A DNA stretch of 64,000 bases from an uncultured Spirochaetales bacterium (GTDB taxonomy: Bacteria > Spirochaetota > Spirochaetia > Sphaerochaetales > Sphaerochaetaceae), in contig CASDRU010000006.1 in assembly GCA_949283305.1 (NCBI GenBank), positions 287,310 through 351,309 on the forward strand, read 5' to 3'. Within the stretch, counting starts at the first letter, position 1. Each line of letters begins with the position of its first letter. The notes under the pieces were generated by a model that saw only the letters and a list, made by a program, of their open reading frames with translations, had not been told where the DNA came from and ran no database searches. Both the position numbers and the translations under genes were made by a program. Positions 1 to 8,019 of this stretch are shown piece after piece.

Positions 1-509
1 GAGACAGTTATCTTCAGCGGCTTTATTCCGCCTTTGAAATAAGGGCCTACAGGAGTTACGAAAACACGGAATTCATACTCAGGGGCAGGACTTACCCCGA
101 TTACAGCACCGCTGCCATACACAAAAGGCCTTATATAAAGCGTTGCTCCTGTTCCATAAGGAGGCACATATGCAGCATTTGCTCTGACGGTCTCATCAAC
201 AGCTTTCAGAAACACTTCCTTGCTCACCTCAGGAATCAGAAGTCTCCTGCATGATGAAATGAGGCGCTCTGCGTTCAGATCAGGACGGAATGTGACAATC
301 CTTCCGTTTTTCTGAGTATAGGCCTTCAGACCCTCAAAACATGTTTGAGCATACTGAAGAACACCAGCTGACTCGCTCATTCTGCACTCAGGATCGCTTA
401 TAAGCTTTCCTTCATCCCATTTGCCATCCTTATAATGGGATACGAATCTGTAATCTGTCGGGATATAAGTAAATGAAAGCTCACTCCAGTTGATGTTCTT
501 CTTTTCCAT
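1..509 (-). CDS. ilvE: Branched-chain amino acid aminotransferase, N-terminal 169 residues (3' end outside window)
   Basis: This is a PLP fold-type IV aminotransferase that would interconvert Leu/Ile/Val and their 2-oxo acids with glutamate. The reading frame runs from ATG at 509 to the window edge without a stop. The translation contains the BCAT hallmarks CFEGLKAY (around residue 60), RPDLNAERL, and TLYIRPFVYGSG followed by EYEFRVFVTPVGPYFKGG. The catalytic lysine would lie beyond the edge. AAAGGA about 9 bases upstream of the ATG serves as ribosome binding site. It is the larger BCAT form (IlvE/BCAT2-like) rather than the short form, judged by FEGLKAY. The family assignment is firm; substrate preference is inferred. 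Confidence 0.9.
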   Translation of the reverse strand, partial: MEKKNINWSELSFTYIPTDYRFVSHYKDGKWDEGKLISDPECRMSESAGVLQYAQTCFEGLKAYTQKNGRIVTFRPDLNAERLISSCRRLLIPEVSKEVFLKAVDETVRANAAYVPPYGTGATLYIRPFVYGSGAVIGVSPAPEYEFRVFVTPVGPYFKGGIKPLKITV

Positions 510-544
510 ATCTATACGTCCTTTAATGAAATATTGTCTGGATT

Positions 545-946
545 TTAGTCTTCAAGAAAATTATTTTCAAGAAGAAAGGAGGCTATTTTGCTGTCACTTT
601 TTCCAAAATCGAGCTCTTTAAGTTCCTTTTTCCCTGCATAGAGGAAATCTGTATGCACAGTAAGAGTAAATTCAGGATTAGGAATGTCTATCAGGAAGGC
701 CTTAAGGATATAATGCGTATCCTTATTGTCAAATTCGGTAGTGAAGATCTCATCCTTGCAGAAGATCTGCACATCAAGCTCTTCTTTGAATTCACGGATG
801 AGAGTATCAGAGAGAGTCTCGCTGTACCTGTTCTTTCCTCCGGGGAATTCCCATTTGCCGGAAAGAGCACCCTCATTTATCCTCTTTGCAACAAGAACCC
901 TGCCGTTTTTTATGAAAATTCCAGCTGTGGTGTAACGTGTGTTCAT
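545..946 (-). CDS. Nudix hydrolase, MutT-like
   Basis: This 133-residue protein is a small Nudix pyrophosphohydrolase. The Nudix box is complete: Gly37, Glu43, then Arg51-Glu52 and Glu55-Glu56-Leu-Asp-Val, following the pattern G-x5-E-x7-RE-x2-EE-L. The WEFPGGK segment just before it is typical of MutT-type enzymes that clean oxidised nucleotides such as 8-oxo-dGTP. Length matches the family. AGGAG lies 6 bases before the ATG. It starts only 8 bases after the upstream membrane protein gene and may be the last gene of the nnr operon. The exact substrate cannot be read from the sequence. Confidence 0.88.
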   Translation of the reverse strand: MNTRYTTAGIFIKNGRVLVAKRINEGALSGKWEFPGGKNRYSETLSDTLIREFKEELDVQIFCKDEIFTTEFDNKDTHYILKAFLIDIPNPEFTLTVHTDFLYAGKKELKELDFGKSDSKIASFLLENNFLED

Positions 947-954
947 ATTTTCTC

Positions 955-1350
955 CTAAAAAAGAATCAGATACGGAAATAGAAGATGAATGATGAAGACT
1001 GATGAAAGAGCTACAAAATACTTGAAATACTTATTCTTCTTCAGATCAATCTCAATTATCTCTTTTCTCTCTTTGCCAAGACTTCTTATATAAAAAGATG
1101 AGAATAGAACAGAAAGCGATACGGCTAAATCTCCAAGCACGATTGGCCCTGGATATACAGGGAAGAAAAGAGAAAGAGATGCTATTGCGATTCCTGAAAT
1201 GAAAATTGTTTTTCTCACTCTCTCATTCTTTCTGATCTGAAAAGACAGAACCTGGTAATCCTTCATTCTGTATGATGCGAACTCAAAGGAAAGAAGGAAC
1301 AGCGTGAATGCTATGTAAAAAAGACTCAGTGGATAAAGAAACAGCATCAT
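955..1350 (-). CDS. Small membrane protein of unknown function
   Basis: I do not recognise this 131-residue protein. It shows about four hydrophobic segments (residues 3-25, 46-66, 68-90 and 111-130) separated by basic loops rich in Arg and Lys, so it is probably an inner-membrane protein with short cytoplasmic loops. It begins with two consecutive ATG codons and its start overlaps the stop of nnr by four bases (ATGA), which indicates translational coupling and co-transcription. No motif suggests a catalytic role. Confidence 0.6.
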   Translation of the reverse strand: MMLFLYPLSLFYIAFTLFLLSFEFASYRMKDYQVLSFQIRKNERVRKTIFISGIAIASLSLFFPVYPGPIVLGDLAVSLSVLFSSFYIRSLGKERKEIIEIDLKKNKYFKYFVALSSVFIIHLLFPYLILF

Positions 1351-2672
1351 ATGTTCAGTGCAACCTCATCAAGCAGCTTCAATATATCATAATGCCTGTA
1401 TTTTTTTCTCGCACTCCTGCCGCTCTTCTGATGGACAATAGTCGCATTTACAGCAGCATCAAGCGGCTTTTGCCCCTTTGCCATAAAAGTTGCAATGATT
1501 GCAGAAAGGACATCTCCGCTTCCGGCAATCGCCAGGCTTGAATTCATCCCATCATAGATGAACATACGCACTCCATCACTTATCTCTACTATATGGCTCT
1601 TTTTTACAACAACAGCTCCAAGAGTGCGGCTTAGCGTTCTCACATCCTCAGCAATGCCAAGGAGGGTGCAGAGAAATCTGAATTCTCCGACATGGGGAGT
1701 GAGCACGGCATTGAAGGAAAAATAATCACCTTTTTCTATTGCTTTTAGCCCATCTGCATCAATCACGAGGGGAAGATCTGTGGCAAGCTCATCGTGACTC
1801 CTGTCATTTCCCCAGCCGGGGCCTGCAAGAACTGCATCATAGCGCCCATCCTCATCCTCTCCATTTATAATCTGGGGATATTGATAGACTATGTTCTTGT
1901 TCCTGCTTTTCAGGCTCACAAGGCCAATTGAAGAGCAGAAGGCTGCACGTGCTGAGATAATGGCTGCACCTGGATATTTATCAGAACCGCCTTTAATCAG
2001 CAGATGCCCTTTGGTATTCTTATAATCCCAATCCTTCTCTTCTGTCTTTTTGTAATCAGAATCTTCTATAAGGTATGTATCTGTCAGGACAGAAGAGACT
2101 GCTTTTTCGTCAAATCCGGGATTTGATAGAAATAGCCTGCCGCATTTCTTTCTGTTCTCAGGATAGAAGCACTCTTTCTTATAGAACGTAAATGATATTG
2201 TCTTATCTGCCTCAAAAAGAAAGGCAGATGGAATGTCCAGAGCAATTTTCAGAGCATCCGTATTATTTGCTTTTTCAATCAAAGCTGCAGTATCGCAATC
2301 AAGCGGAGGATGAAAGGATGAACCGTAAATCCCGTCTATTATGACATCCGGATTCTCAATCTCATCTGTTATTCTGATGCCTTTTTCCTCAACTTTTTTT
2401 AATAAATCAAGATTGATGCTGCCCCTTTTCCCCTTTACCAGGAGAATGCTGACAGAAGAATTGTCAAGAAGAAGAGAAAGAGAGAGAGCATCACTTCCGT
2501 TATTGCCCGGGCCGGCAAGGATGAGAACATGCTTTGATCTCACATCCTCTTCAATTGATGCAAATGCAAGTCTTGCTGCATTTTCTACAAGTGTAGCTGT
2601 ATCAAGGCCCTTGTCCCTCTTTTCCTTTTCCTCGAATCTGTTTACCTCTTGCGCTGACAATAATCTGAGCAT
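1347..2672 (-). CDS. nnr: Bifunctional NAD(P)H-hydrate epimerase / ADP-dependent NAD(P)H-hydrate dehydratase
   Basis: This is the metabolite-repair enzyme that returns damaged NADHX and NADPHX to NAD(P)H. Residues 1 to about 200 form the YjeF-N epimerase domain, with the ENAA segment near 30 and GPGNNGSDAL near 54. Residues from about 215 form the kinase-like dehydratase domain, with GPGWGND, DADGLKAI, TPHVGEF and the catalytic AGSGDVLSA motif. At 441 residues it is shorter than the usual ~500, and the epimerase motif near 'DIPSG' reads DIPSAF, so that half may be weakened. The ATG at 2672 has no Shine-Dalgarno but has TAAAAT ending six bases upstream, suggesting a leaderless mRNA. It is divergent from the thiamine operon. 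Confidence 0.9.
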   Translation of the reverse strand: MLRLLSAQEVNRFEEKEKRDKGLDTATLVENAARLAFASIEEDVRSKHVLILAGPGNNGSDALSLSLLLDNSSVSILLVKGKRGSINLDLLKKVEEKGIRITDEIENPDVIIDGIYGSSFHPPLDCDTAALIEKANNTDALKIALDIPSAFLFEADKTISFTFYKKECFYPENRKKCGRLFLSNPGFDEKAVSSVLTDTYLIEDSDYKKTEEKDWDYKNTKGHLLIKGGSDKYPGAAIISARAAFCSSIGLVSLKSRNKNIVYQYPQIINGEDEDGRYDAVLAGPGWGNDRSHDELATDLPLVIDADGLKAIEKGDYFSFNAVLTPHVGEFRFLCTLLGIAEDVRTLSRTLGAVVVKKSHIVEISDGVRMFIYDGMNSSLAIAGSGDVLSAIIATFMAKGQKPLDAAVNATIVHQKSGRSARKKYRHYDILKLLDEVALNI

Positions 2673-2678
2673 GGCTTT

Positions 2679-2684
2679 ATTTTA
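2679..2684 (-). promoter_or_regulatory. -10 box of nnr (leaderless type)
   Basis: TAAAAT on the minus strand is followed by six bases and then the ATG of nnr at 2672. No Shine-Dalgarno is present. The -35 region is weak (TAGCGC at the right spacing). The placement puts the predicted transcription start at or next to the start codon. Confidence 0.4.
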
Positions 2685-2712
2685 TCAGATGAAAAAGAGT
2701 GGCGCTACATGC

Positions 2713-2741
2713 TTGACCCTAATGCATCAGTGTTTTACTCT
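2713..2741 (+). promoter_or_regulatory. Promoter of the thiBPQ operon
   Basis: TTGACC (2713-2718), 17 bases, then TACTCT (2736-2741). The predicted transcription start at about 2748 coincides with the 5' edge of the TPP riboswitch, which supports the assignment. Confidence 0.55.
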
Positions 2742-2742
2742 A

Positions 2743-2822
2743 AAGGGGTCTAGGGGTGGCTTTTAGCCTGAGATTATACCCGTCAACCTGATCCGGATAA
2801 TACCGGCGTAGGGAGCGACAAG
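2743..2822 (+). promoter_or_regulatory. TPP riboswitch (THI element)
   Basis: The segment carries the conserved THI-box parts in order: an AGGGGTG strand at about 2752, GCCTGAGA at 2766-2773, ACCCGT with CAACCTGATC at about 2779-2793, and CGGATAATACCGGCGTAGGGAG at 2794-2815, which close into the two-armed aptamer that binds thiamine pyrophosphate. It lies about 50 bases upstream of the thiB start codon. No strong intrinsic terminator is visible between the aptamer and the gene; the AAGAGGTG ribosome binding site at about 2863 suggests control of translation initiation, which is an inference. Confidence 0.93.
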
Positions 2823-2874
2823 TGTATCTAAGTAAAGAAATCCCGGGACAGAACAATTTTATAAGAGGTGTTTT

Positions 2875-3885
2875 ATGAAAAAACTGCTTGTTTTTGCTCT
2901 TGTTCTGTTTTCACTTTTCACAGCTTTTGCTGGCGGAAATAAGGAAGAGAGCAATGAAATCACAGTGTATGCCTACGATTCTTTTGCAGGCGACTGGGGT
3001 CCGGGATCAACAATCATTCCAGCTTTCGAGGAAAAGACGGGAATCAAAGTCAACCTTGTGAATGCAGGTGATGCAGGAGAGATGCTCAGTAGAGTCATCA
3101 GTGAAGGAGAGAACTGTCCGGCAGATGTTGTAATCGGCATTTCTGATGACATGGCATACAGGGCATATGACTCAGGGCTTTTTGCATCCTATGACTCTCC
3201 TATGCTTGAGAACATCAGCTCAGAGCTAATCTTTGACGAGGAAAAAAGACTTCTTCCTTTTGACTATGGTGTCTTTGCATTTGTATACGACACAGAAAGC
3301 TCAATAAAAGCTCCATCTTCTCTTGAAGACCTGAGAGACCCCTATTACAAGGACCAGATCATATTAATTGACCCAAGGACAAGTTCAGTCGGACTCGGTC
3401 TGCTGATGTGGACATACAATATCTATGGCGATGATTATCTTTCCTGGTGGAAGGATGTTAGTGAAAACATGCTTACCATGGCAGACGGATGGTCAACAGC
3501 ATATGGCCTGTTTACAGAAGGAGAGGCTCCACTTGTAATCTCATATACAACAAGCCCGGCATACCATGTAAGGGAAGAGAACACCACAAGATACCAGGCC
3601 CTTGTGTTTGATGAAGGTCATGAGGAGACAATCGAGGCAATCGGAATCCTGAAGAGTGCAAGCAACAGAGAGGCTGCTGAGGCCTTTGTTGACTTCATTC
3701 TCTCAGAAGGACAGCTTGATCTTGCTGTTTACAACTCAATGTATCCTGCCAACACATCAATCCAGCTTCCAAGCGAATATGAATATGCTCCGCTTCCTGA
3801 GAAGACCTATAAGAGCGAGACATATTATTTAAAAGAAAATCTTGATATAATGCTTGATGAATGGATTCTTACAATGACGGAGTAA
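2875..3885 (+). CDS. thiB: Thiamine ABC transporter, periplasmic substrate-binding protein
   Basis: This 336-residue protein (ThiB/TbpA) would capture thiamine or its phosphates in the periplasm for import by ThiPQ. A signal peptide covers residues 1 to about 20 (MKKLLVF... TAFA), followed by a Gly-Gly-Asn-Lys-Glu-Glu start as in many spirochaete binding proteins. No lipobox cysteine is present, so it looks soluble rather than lipid-anchored. The mature part has YAYDSFAGDWGPGS and the family segment NAGDAGEMLSR near residue 65, with ADVVIGISDDM following. AAGAGGTG precedes the ATG by five bases. The TPP riboswitch upstream and the two transporter genes downstream fix the substrate class. Confidence 0.93.
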   Translation: MKKLLVFALVLFSLFTAFAGGNKEESNEITVYAYDSFAGDWGPGSTIIPAFEEKTGIKVNLVNAGDAGEMLSRVISEGENCPADVVIGISDDMAYRAYDSGLFASYDSPMLENISSELIFDEEKRLLPFDYGVFAFVYDTESSIKAPSSLEDLRDPYYKDQIILIDPRTSSVGLGLLMWTYNIYGDDYLSWWKDVSENMLTMADGWSTAYGLFTEGEAPLVISYTTSPAYHVREENTTRYQALVFDEGHEETIEAIGILKSASNREAAEAFVDFILSEGQLDLAVYNSMYPANTSIQLPSEYEYAPLPEKTYKSETYYLKENLDIMLDEWILTMTE

Positions 3886-3887
3886 AC

Positions 3888-5531
3888 ATGAGAAAAGGAA
3901 GCGGCGAAAAGAAATTCTACACATTGCTCTCACTTCCGGCTGTTGCCGTACTTGTTTTTCTTTTCGCCATTCCTATTGTCCTCATACTGTCAAAAGCATT
4001 CTGGCCGAGCGCAGAGCCCTTTATCCAGATACTGAAGAGCAGGTATACATACACCCTTCTCTTCTTCTCACTCAAACAGAGCCTGATCTCGGCCGCACTT
4101 TCAATCGTAATCGCACTGCCATTCTCCTATTACTATGCAACATACAGTTTCAAAGGCAGGAAATTCGTTCTCGCGCTCTCAGCGCTGAGCTTTACAATCC
4201 CATCGATTCTGGTAGTGCTTGCATTCGTGATATTCTATGGCAACAACGGTGTGCTGAACAGCATTATCAAGTCACTCTTCTCCCTTGACTCATCGCCTAT
4301 AAGGATTTTATATACATTCGGAGCAATAATTCTTGCCCATGTCTATCTGAATCTGCCTGTTGCATTCAACCTGATCACAAATGGATGGACAAAGCTTGCG
4401 AGAACAGAAGAAATCGCATCATACACTCTCAAAAAAGGAAACGCGGCAACATTTTTCAGCATCACGCTCGTGAAGCTGAAAAGCGTAATAATAAATGCCT
4501 TTGTAATCATATTCCTTTTCTGCTTTTCCTCTTTTGCGATTGTAATGGTGCTCGGAGGATCTCCTGAGTATTCAACACTTGAGGCAGAAATCTACAGAAG
4601 AGCTCATATAAGCCTTGATTATGCTTCTGCATCTGCTCTTGCAATATTCTCCTTCCTGATCACTTCTCTCCTACTTCTTCTGACAAGCAGGAGCAAGAGA
4701 AAGGAAAAGATTGACAGAAGGGAGAACATATTGAAGAAGGCTTCAAAGAAAAAGACCAAGGTAGCAATAGCAGTCCTTACTGCACTCATGCTTCTCTTCA
4801 TCCTTCCGCCGCTGCTGAGCATACTCTACCGCTCGTTCTTCACAAGGACAGGCTCATTCAGCCTCAGTGAATGGGAAAAAGTCTTCAGCATGTCAAACTT
4901 CCTCTCATGCATAATCTCAAGCCTTATAATAGCCACAATCGCAGCAACACTCTCTGTGCTGCTTTCAGAGACAATAGCATTCTGCCAGATAAAAAGGAAA
5001 AGCAGGGCTTTAAGCATTCTCTCTTCCCTTCCTCTTGCAACGGGCAGCGTTATGCTTGGCCTTGGATTCAATTTCCTTGCATCCCGTCTTAACAGCCAGA
5101 ATATTGCTGTAAATTATATTCTCGTCATCCTTACACATCTTGTAATAACAATTCCATTTGCAACCAGAACACTTGTTCCGGGAGTAAGGGAGATACCAGA
5201 AGAGATAGCAAGAGCAAGCTATACGCTGAGAAAAGGATGTTTTGAGACATTCAGGCTCACTGAGCACAGGATGATATCAAGCTACAGGAGAAAGGCATTC
5301 ATATTCGCCTTTGCGCTCTCACTTGGAGAGGTTAATGCAACACTCACACTTGCCGGAGGAAGGATTACAACCCTTCCTGTAATGATATACCGCTTGATAG
5401 GAGCTTATAACTACCAGGGAGCGAGCGTGCTTGGAAGCATTCTCCTCCTTCTTGCACTTTTTGCATTCCTGCTGGGCGAGTATTATAATACGAGAGGAAA
5501 AAATGAGCTTTCTAGAAGTAAGAGATCTTAA
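3888..5531 (+). CDS. thiP: Thiamine ABC transporter permease (two fused permease domains)
   Basis: This is a 547-residue inner-membrane permease of the ThiP type, with two binding-protein-dependent transport domains in tandem (roughly residues 50-280 and 325-535) and about 12 hydrophobic segments. Each half has an EAA-type loop that docks on the ATPase: ARTEEIASYTLKKG in the first half and IPEEIARASYTLRKG in the second. I place the start at the ATG at 3888, two bases after the thiB stop, with CGGAG upstream; an upstream in-frame ATG at 3861 lies inside thiB and is less likely. Its 3' end overlaps thiQ by 29 bases. Confidence 0.92.
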   Translation: MRKGSGEKKFYTLLSLPAVAVLVFLFAIPIVLILSKAFWPSAEPFIQILKSRYTYTLLFFSLKQSLISAALSIVIALPFSYYYATYSFKGRKFVLALSALSFTIPSILVVLAFVIFYGNNGVLNSIIKSLFSLDSSPIRILYTFGAIILAHVYLNLPVAFNLITNGWTKLARTEEIASYTLKKGNAATFFSITLVKLKSVIINAFVIIFLFCFSSFAIVMVLGGSPEYSTLEAEIYRRAHISLDYASASALAIFSFLITSLLLLLTSRSKRKEKIDRRENILKKASKKKTKVAIAVLTALMLLFILPPLLSILYRSFFTRTGSFSLSEWEKVFSMSNFLSCIISSLIIATIAATLSVLLSETIAFCQIKRKSRALSILSSLPLATGSVMLGLGFNFLASRLNSQNIAVNYILVILTHLVITIPFATRTLVPGVREIPEEIARASYTLRKGCFETFRLTEHRMISSYRRKAFIFAFALSLGEVNATLTLAGGRITTLPVMIYRLIGAYNYQGASVLGSILLLLALFAFLLGEYYNTRGKNELSRSKRS

Positions 5532-6486
5532 GAAAAAATATCCGGATTTCACACTTGACCTTTCCTTTTCAATCGAGGAAGGAGAATTTTTATGTCTGAT
5601 CGGTCCCTCAGGAAGCGGCAAGAGCACCGTGCTCAACATACTTACAGGAATAGAGAGCGCGGATGAAGGAAAGATAATCCTTGACGGTGTTGACATTACA
5701 GATAAGCCGATTCAGGCAAGGGATATAGGGCTTGTCTTCCAGGACTATGCTCTTTTTTCAAACATGAATGTTGAAAAGAACATACAGTATGGCATGAACA
5801 AGAAGAAAAAGAGCGGCAAGGAAATAAAGGAAATGACAGCTCTGCTCTTGTCCTATGTGGGTCTTGAGGGATATGAGAAAAGAAGGGTCTCATCCCTTTC
5901 GGGAGGAGAAGCACAGCGTGTTGCTCTTGCAAGGAGCCTTGCAAGCGAGCCTAAGGTGCTTCTTCTTGATGAGCCGCTTTCCGCACTTGACGGGCCTCTC
6001 AGAAAAAGGCTGAGAAGCGTGATCAGGAACATACACGACAAGACAGGAATCACGATAATCTATGTCACGCATGACAGGGAAGAGGCTTTTGCCATCAGTG
6101 ACAGGATCATAGTCATGAAGGACGGCTCTGTTGTCGCATGCTCTGATGCTGAGACTCTTTACACCCACCCCCAGTCAGAGTTTGTCGCATCATTCACAGG
6201 GGATGGTACTCTTCTTCCCTCCTCCCTTTTCTTTGAAGGAGATGAAAGAAGCATATTCTTCCGCCCTGAAAGCGTACTGATTTCCGAAGAGAGCATAAAG
6301 AGCGAGCTCAAGCCGAGCTATCTTGTGATAAACAACACAGAGATAGTCTCAATTGAATACACAGGCTCCCATTACCTTATATGCACATCATTCAAAGGGC
6401 ATCTTATTCTTGCATCCACTCTTGTACGCCCAAGAAAAAAAATCATATCGCTGATGATAAACAAGGAAAGTGTGACAAGACTCTGA
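5503..6486 (+). CDS. thiQ: Thiamine ABC transporter ATP-binding protein
   Basis: This 327-residue ABC ATPase would drive thiamine import through ThiP. It contains Walker A GPSGSGKST (about residues 34-42), a Q-loop VFQDYALFSNMNV, signature LSGGEAQRVALARSL, Walker B VLLLDEPLSALD and the switch histidine in YVTHDREEAFA. It is about 90 residues longer than typical ThiQ; the extra C-terminal part (from about residue 235) contains IFFRPESVLI, as in TOBE-type regulatory domains of CysA/PotA-like ATPases. The ATG at 5503 follows GAGAGGAAAAA and lies inside the end of thiP, showing tight coupling. Confidence 0.92.
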   Translation: MSFLEVRDLKKKYPDFTLDLSFSIEEGEFLCLIGPSGSGKSTVLNILTGIESADEGKIILDGVDITDKPIQARDIGLVFQDYALFSNMNVEKNIQYGMNKKKKSGKEIKEMTALLLSYVGLEGYEKRRVSSLSGGEAQRVALARSLASEPKVLLLDEPLSALDGPLRKRLRSVIRNIHDKTGITIIYVTHDREEAFAISDRIIVMKDGSVVACSDAETLYTHPQSEFVASFTGDGTLLPSSLFFEGDERSIFFRPESVLISEESIKSELKPSYLVINNTEIVSIEYTGSHYLICTSFKGHLILASTLVRPRKKIISLMINKESVTRL

Positions 6487-6517
6487 GCTTAGCTTTCTAT
6501 ATAAGCAGGAGAAAATA

Positions 6518-7039
6518 ATGAAAAGATTTTTTATTTTGCTATTATCGCTTTTCATCGCATTTCCGCTTTTTTCTGCTTCATACTCATTCCGCCTCAGCGC
6601 CTCTGCCGGGATGAGGGTTGTAAACATAGAAGATGACTGGACAAGGGCTCAGATGGACTATTCCCTTTCCCTTGATGCTCTTGCACTCCGCTTTGACAGG
6701 CACAGAGTATCTCTGCCGTTTTTCGCAGGCTATACGGATAAGAGTGCTGTGGATGCCCAGTACAATTTCCTCTCCCCTTACTACTCTCTCGGGCTAGGAC
6801 TTGAATATGACTACTCTTTTACTGATATTCTTGAGCTCAGAAACAGCATATATTACATATTCCGCTATTATCACAGCATGAACGGCCTGTTAAATGAGAT
6901 AAGACTCCAGAGCTCAATTGCATATACATTCTCAGAATTCTTCTCCATCACCATGCCTGTATCCGTCTCATTTTCAAAAGATGAGATCGATTTCCTCATT
7001 GGCATCGGAACAAGCGTGAATCTGGAGGCATCAAGATGA
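6518..7039 (+). CDS. Secreted beta-rich protein, possible small outer-membrane barrel
   Basis: I do not recognise the family. The 173-residue product has a clear signal peptide (residues 1 to about 20, ending LFSA-S), and the rest is made of alternating polar/hydrophobic stretches with many Tyr, Phe and Ser, such as YSLGLGLEYDYSF and SIAYTFSEFFSITMPVSVSF, consistent with 8 or so transmembrane beta strands. AGGAG lies 8 bases before the ATG. It overlaps the following caspase-like gene by four bases (ATGA), so the two proteins are made together. The location in the outer membrane or periplasm is an inference. Confidence 0.6.
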   Translation: MKRFFILLLSLFIAFPLFSASYSFRLSASAGMRVVNIEDDWTRAQMDYSLSLDALALRFDRHRVSLPFFAGYTDKSAVDAQYNFLSPYYSLGLGLEYDYSFTDILELRNSIYYIFRYYHSMNGLLNEIRLQSSIAYTFSEFFSITMPVSVSFSKDEIDFLIGIGTSVNLEASR

Positions 7040-8019
7040 GAAAGATATTCCTGCTCCTTCTGGCCCTGGTCCTTGTCTCATCATGCAGCTTTGCTCCCCT
7101 TGAAGAAACAAGGGGAAGAAAATATCACATAATAAGCATCGCAGCAAGCTATGAAAAAGCAGATGGGGAAATAAATCCGCTTAAGGCTACAGTGCCTGAT
7201 CAGAGAAAGCTGAGAGAGCAGTTTGAGCTTATCTTCTCCTCGCTTGGATATGAGTATGATGTATTTGAATATAATGATGAGATGAGTAAAGATCATATTT
7301 TCAGCTACAGGTATTACCGCAGTTCTGATAAAGAAGAAAACATACAACCACAACCATTTAATCCTGGAAAAAAGACTGAAGAAGCTTCAGACCTTTTTAA
7401 AATTATAAAGGACAAAGTCAAAGCAGATAAGGATGATGTAATAATCTTTTATTATGCAGGACACGGCACAGAAAACGGGGATTTGGCATTCTATTATGAC
7501 AATAGCAGCGAACCAAATTATTCAAAAATGACGGTACGGATGCTCCTTGATGATTTTCTTTCATCCTATGATTGCACTAAGCTTGTTATTCTTGACTCCT
7601 GCTACAGCGGAGCATTTGTCGAGAATTCATCACTTGAGAGCATCTTCACATACACAGAGAGAGATGGAGAGTGGATCACTGATTCATTTCCCGATATCGG
7701 ATCCCTGATTGCAGGTTCGTTCACCTCCACGTTCATGTCAACTGCAAAGGATGAGAAGAGGACCTACATACTCTCTGGATCATCTGAAAAGCAGTCTTCA
7801 TATGAATCCACAAAAGGAGATGTACACGGTTTTCTTACAATCGCCGTACTTGAGGCACTTGGATACAACAGGAAAACAGAAAGCATTGGTTTTCCCAGCT
7901 GGGAAAGCCTCTCATGCGCAGAGCTTTACAGGATGACACTTGACAACATGGGTTCAGATATTCTGAGCCAGAGCCCGCTCTTTTCATCAAGCAGGATTGA
8001 CACTATGCTCTTCATCTAG
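7036..8019 (+). CDS. Caspase-like (peptidase C14) lipoprotein
   Basis: The 327-residue protein begins with a lipoprotein signal peptide with Cys17 in LVSSC. Residues 30-260 look like a caspase/metacaspase p20 fold: a strand and helix start (YHIISIAASYE), the catalytic histidine His143 in FYYAGHGTENGD and the catalytic cysteine Cys189 in LVILDSCYSGAF. The family cleaves after basic or acidic residues; specificity is not visible here. It has no extra recognisable domain beyond the anchor. An export-plus-lipidation route would put the protease on the periplasmic side of a membrane. The stop TAG at 8017 lies in a CTAG that is also the stop of uvrB. Confidence 0.8.
   Translation: MRKIFLLLLALVLVSSCSFAPLEETRGRKYHIISIAASYEKADGEINPLKATVPDQRKLREQFELIFSSLGYEYDVFEYNDEMSKDHIFSYRYYRSSDKEENIQPQPFNPGKKTEEASDLFKIIKDKVKADKDDVIIFYYAGHGTENGDLAFYYDNSSEPNYSKMTVRMLLDDFLSSYDCTKLVILDSCYSGAFVENSSLESIFTYTERDGEWITDSFPDIGSLIAGSFTSTFMSTAKDEKRTYILSGSSEKQSSYESTKGDVHGFLTIAVLEALGYNRKTESIGFPSWESLSCAELYRMTLDNMGSDILSQSPLFSSSRIDTMLFI

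Noticed and set aside
653..958. Plus-strand frame opposite the Nudix gene
   Set aside because: It is the shadow of the minus-strand gene that has the full Nudix box.
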